From assembly GCA_902494875.1 (NCBI GenBank), contig CABUUO010000006.1, positions 1 through 64,000 of the forward strand: a stretch of 64,000 nt of DNA. The letters run 5' to 3'. A program made the position numbers and the translations under genes. Source of the stretch: an uncultured Pseudomonadota bacterium. Lineage in GTDB: Bacteria > Pseudomonadota > Alphaproteobacteria > RF32 > CAG-239. The notes below the pieces were generated by a model, which was given only the letters and a program-made list of their open reading frames with translations, did no database searches and was not told the origin of the DNA. Within the stretch, counting starts at the first letter, position 1. Every line of letters begins with the position of its first letter. This document shows positions 62,117 to 64,000 of the stretch, piece after piece.

Positions 62117-62890
62117 CTATTTAATGTATTTCAGCGCTTCTTCCAGTTCGGCCGGCGTATTAATGTCCGCTGGTGCCCGCTCGTCCAGCACCATTTTCTC
62201 AATCAGCTTGGCGCGAATGGTCATGCCGTTTTCCAAGGCTCGCAGCTGTTCCAGGGATTCTCTGGCTTCCAGCACGCCGACCGGCAGCTCCACAAATCTT
62301 TTCAAAGAAGCGGCCTTGTATACATAAATGCCGATATGATGATACAAATCCTGATTTTTGCATTTTTCGGGATTGCGCGTATAAGGAGCTACGGCGCGGG
62401 TAAAATACAGGCAGCGCCCCTCGCTTTCGCCCTCGCGCAACCCCATAACGATTTTCACGTTGGTCGGATCTTCCGAGGCCTCTTTGGTTTTGAAAATCAT
62501 GCCGCAGGTGGCGATGTCACAGTCAGTGCGTTCAATCATTTCAATCAGTTCGTTGTTTACGGCCGGATCGACATTCAGACCGTCACCCTGAAAATTGACC
62601 ACGATATCATATTTGCTGCCGTCAGGATCAATCTGCTTCAGCGCCGCCGAAATACGGTCCGTACCCGAAGGCAGAGACGGATCCGTCAACAAAGCCTCGG
62701 CGCCGAACTTACGGCATTCGTCGACAATTACCTGATCGCCGGCAGCCACGATAACGTCGCCCGGCACCGCTTTCTTCACATTTTCATAAACACGTTGAAT
62801 CAGCGTCTTGCCGTTTATGTCAATCAAAGGCTTATTGGGCAGACGGGTCGAAGCCATCCGCGTCGGAATCATCGTAACTATTCTGGACAT
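62117..62890 (-). CDS. kdsB: 3-deoxy-manno-octulosonate cytidylyltransferase
   Basis: 257 residues from the ATG at 62890, eight bases after AGGA. The CTP site PTRMASTRLPNKPL and the following VVNFQGDGLNVDP match KdsB of alphaproteobacteria. It makes CMP-KDO for the lipid A inner core, which shows a Gram-negative cell with LPS. It probably shares a transcript with pheA, with 78 bases between them. Confidence 0.93.
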   Translation of the reverse strand: MSRIVTMIPTRMASTRLPNKPLIDINGKTLIQRVYENVKKAVPGDVIVAAGDQVIVDECRKFGAEALLTDPSLPSGTDRISAALKQIDPDGSKYDIVVNFQGDGLNVDPAVNNELIEMIERTDCDIATCGMIFKTKEASEDPTNVKIVMGLREGESEGRCLYFTRAVAPYTRNPEKCKNQDLYHHIGIYVYKAASLKRFVELPVGVLEARESLEQLRALENGMTIRAKLIEKMVLDERAPADINTPAELEEALKYIK

Positions 62891-62969
62891 GGTCATTTTC
62901 CTCATAAATTATAACTTGCAGTTAATCTCTGTATATAATATAAAGAGACAAAAATAAAGGACAAAGACT

Positions 62970-64000
62970 ATGAAAGTGGATATTTTCGACTTCGAACTTG
63001 ATAAAGACCTGATTGCTTCTCACCCTGCCGAACCGCGCGACAGCTGCCGTCTGCTGGACCTTTCGGAAGAAGGCGTCATCAAAGACCGCATTTTCACCGA
63101 GCTGCCGGACTTGCTTGAAGAGGGAGACTGTCTGGTTTTCAACGACACCAAGGTCATTCCGGCCAAGCTTTACGGACGGCATGGAGAAGCCGAGGTTCAG
63201 GTAACTCTGTATCGTCCCGAAGACGGCATCCGCTGGCATGCCTTTGTCAAAAACGCCAAACGTCTGAAACCCAACGACGTCATTACCTTTTACACCGCTG
63301 GAATTTCTGCCGCACAGTCAGACTTCAAAGCCATTGTCGTTGAAAAAAACGGCGAAGAAGGCATGCTTTTGCAGTTTGCCTGCGAACCGTCGGAACTGGG
63401 ACATTTGTTGGAAAAATACGGTTCCATGCCCCTGCCGCCGTACATCAAGCGCGAAAAACCTCTGGCCTCGGGAGAGGACGGTACCTGGGACAAATACAAC
63501 GACAAAGAAAACTATCAGACCATCTATGCCAGACACGAAGGTGCCGTTGCCGCGCCTACTGCCGGCCTGCATTTTACCCAGCGCATTTTGGACGCTTTGG
63601 ATAAAAAAGGCGTCAAGCGCGTCTTCTTAACTCTGCATGTCGGCGCCGGAACCTTTCTTCCGGTCAAGGTAGAAGATACCAAAGATCACAAAATGCACGC
63701 AGAATACGGCATTATCACGCCCGATGCCTGTGAAACCATCAATGCGGCAAAAAAAGCCGGCAAACGTATTATCGCCGTCGGCACAACCTCGCTGCGCCTG
63801 CTTGAAAGTGCTGCCGACAATCAGGGAATTGTTCATCCGTTTGCCGACGACACCAGCATTTTTATCACGCCGGGCTATAAGTTCAAAATTCTTGATATGC
63901 TGATAACCAACTTTCATCTGCCCAAATCGACCCTGTTCATGCTGGTCTGCGCCATTGCCGGAACCGAGAGGATGAAAGAAGCCTACAATCATGCAATGGA
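62970..64000 (+). CDS. queA: S-adenosylmethionine:tRNA ribosyltransferase-isomerase, N-terminal 343 residues
   Basis: The frame starts at 62970 (MKVDIFDFELDKDLIASHPAE) after AAAGGA, and has no stop before the window edge. Conserved parts: LVFNDTKVIPAKLYG, AAPTAGLHFT, LHVGAGTFLPVK, GTTSLRLLES and NFHLPKSTLFMLV. QueA adds the epoxycyclopentane ring in the synthesis of queuosine at tRNA position 34. Nearly the whole protein is present; only the last few residues are missing. It diverges from kdsB. Confidence 0.95.
   Translation, partial: MKVDIFDFELDKDLIASHPAEPRDSCRLLDLSEEGVIKDRIFTELPDLLEEGDCLVFNDTKVIPAKLYGRHGEAEVQVTLYRPEDGIRWHAFVKNAKRLKPNDVITFYTAGISAAQSDFKAIVVEKNGEEGMLLQFACEPSELGHLLEKYGSMPLPPYIKREKPLASGEDGTWDKYNDKENYQTIYARHEGAVAAPTAGLHFTQRILDALDKKGVKRVFLTLHVGAGTFLPVKVEDTKDHKMHAEYGIITPDACETINAAKKAGKRIIAVGTTSLRLLESAADNQGIVHPFADDTSIFITPGYKFKILDMLITNFHLPKSTLFMLVCAIAGTERMKEAYNHAM

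Noticed and set aside
1..64000. tRNA, rRNA or CRISPR array
   Set aside because: A scan for T-loop motifs, rRNA-like stretches and spaced direct repeats found nothing convincing. The island is not next to a visible tRNA gene.

Overview
The window reads as chromosomal DNA of an uncultured, gut-type alphaproteobacterium. The F0 ATP synthase operon has the alphaproteobacterial order atpI-atpB-atpE-atpF'-atpF, with a duplicated b subunit and no F1 genes. A DUF721/DciA-like gene is followed by a DsbA-like gene, and there are opgG/opgH, KDO and prephenate dehydratase genes of proteobacterial type. AdhE and pyruvate phosphate dikinase suggest a fermentative, low-oxygen life. I found no rRNA, tRNA or CRISPR array.

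Region 1 (about 230-12,770) is an AT-rich accessory island. It begins with a folded non-coding element, a lipoprotein hydrolase and a small Cys-rich secreted protein. Next comes a minimal tyrosine recombinase whose start lies in one of two inverted-repeat pairs. Then come a metallophosphoesterase-STAND NTPase fusion (candidate defence gene), a small unknown gene, a decayed serine recombinase and a membrane/coiled-coil protein. A BcgI-like (type IIB) restriction-modification pair follows, whose specificity gene carries a six-copy GTTCA tract and an internal amber codon. An AIPR-family protein completes the set. The island looks like a defence island with a phase-variable restriction system.

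Region 2 (12.8-47.1 kb) is mostly core or housekeeping DNA. It holds a NUDIX hydrolase, an MGMT-like protein, a large Pmp-repeat autotransporter, an MscS channel, a CorC/HlyC transporter, a DUF1189-like protein, HdeD and an Mla/Pqi-type lipid transport operon (permease, ATPase, MCE protein, lipoprotein). It continues with a MATE exporter, an unknown two-gene unit, mscL with an added zinc ribbon, slyX, adhE, opgG-unknown-opgH, an MFS transporter, a set of unknown genes including a T4-lysozyme-like and a cysteine-peptidase-like protein, and ppdK.

Region 3 (47.2-54.4 kb) looks foreign. Two lipoproteins of 324 and 1,322 residues share the same signal peptide layout, the same acidic residues after the lipid-anchor Cys and the same C-terminal domain of about 150 residues. 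A beta-barrel-like secreted protein lies between them. None of the three has a Shine-Dalgarno site, all have A-rich leaders, and the acidic tag resembles the Bacteroidetes lipoprotein export signal. A 66-bp direct repeat brackets the first two genes. This is the best candidate for an undescribed surface system.

Region 4 (54.6-64 kb) returns to host-type genes: an outer membrane barrel protein, a palindromic repeat array, fliO-fliP, dciA-like, dsbA-like, the F0 operon, a GNAT acetyltransferase, pheA, kdsB and the start of queA. A palindromic repeat family of 114- and 127-bp units occurs at 30.7 kb and 55.3 kb.
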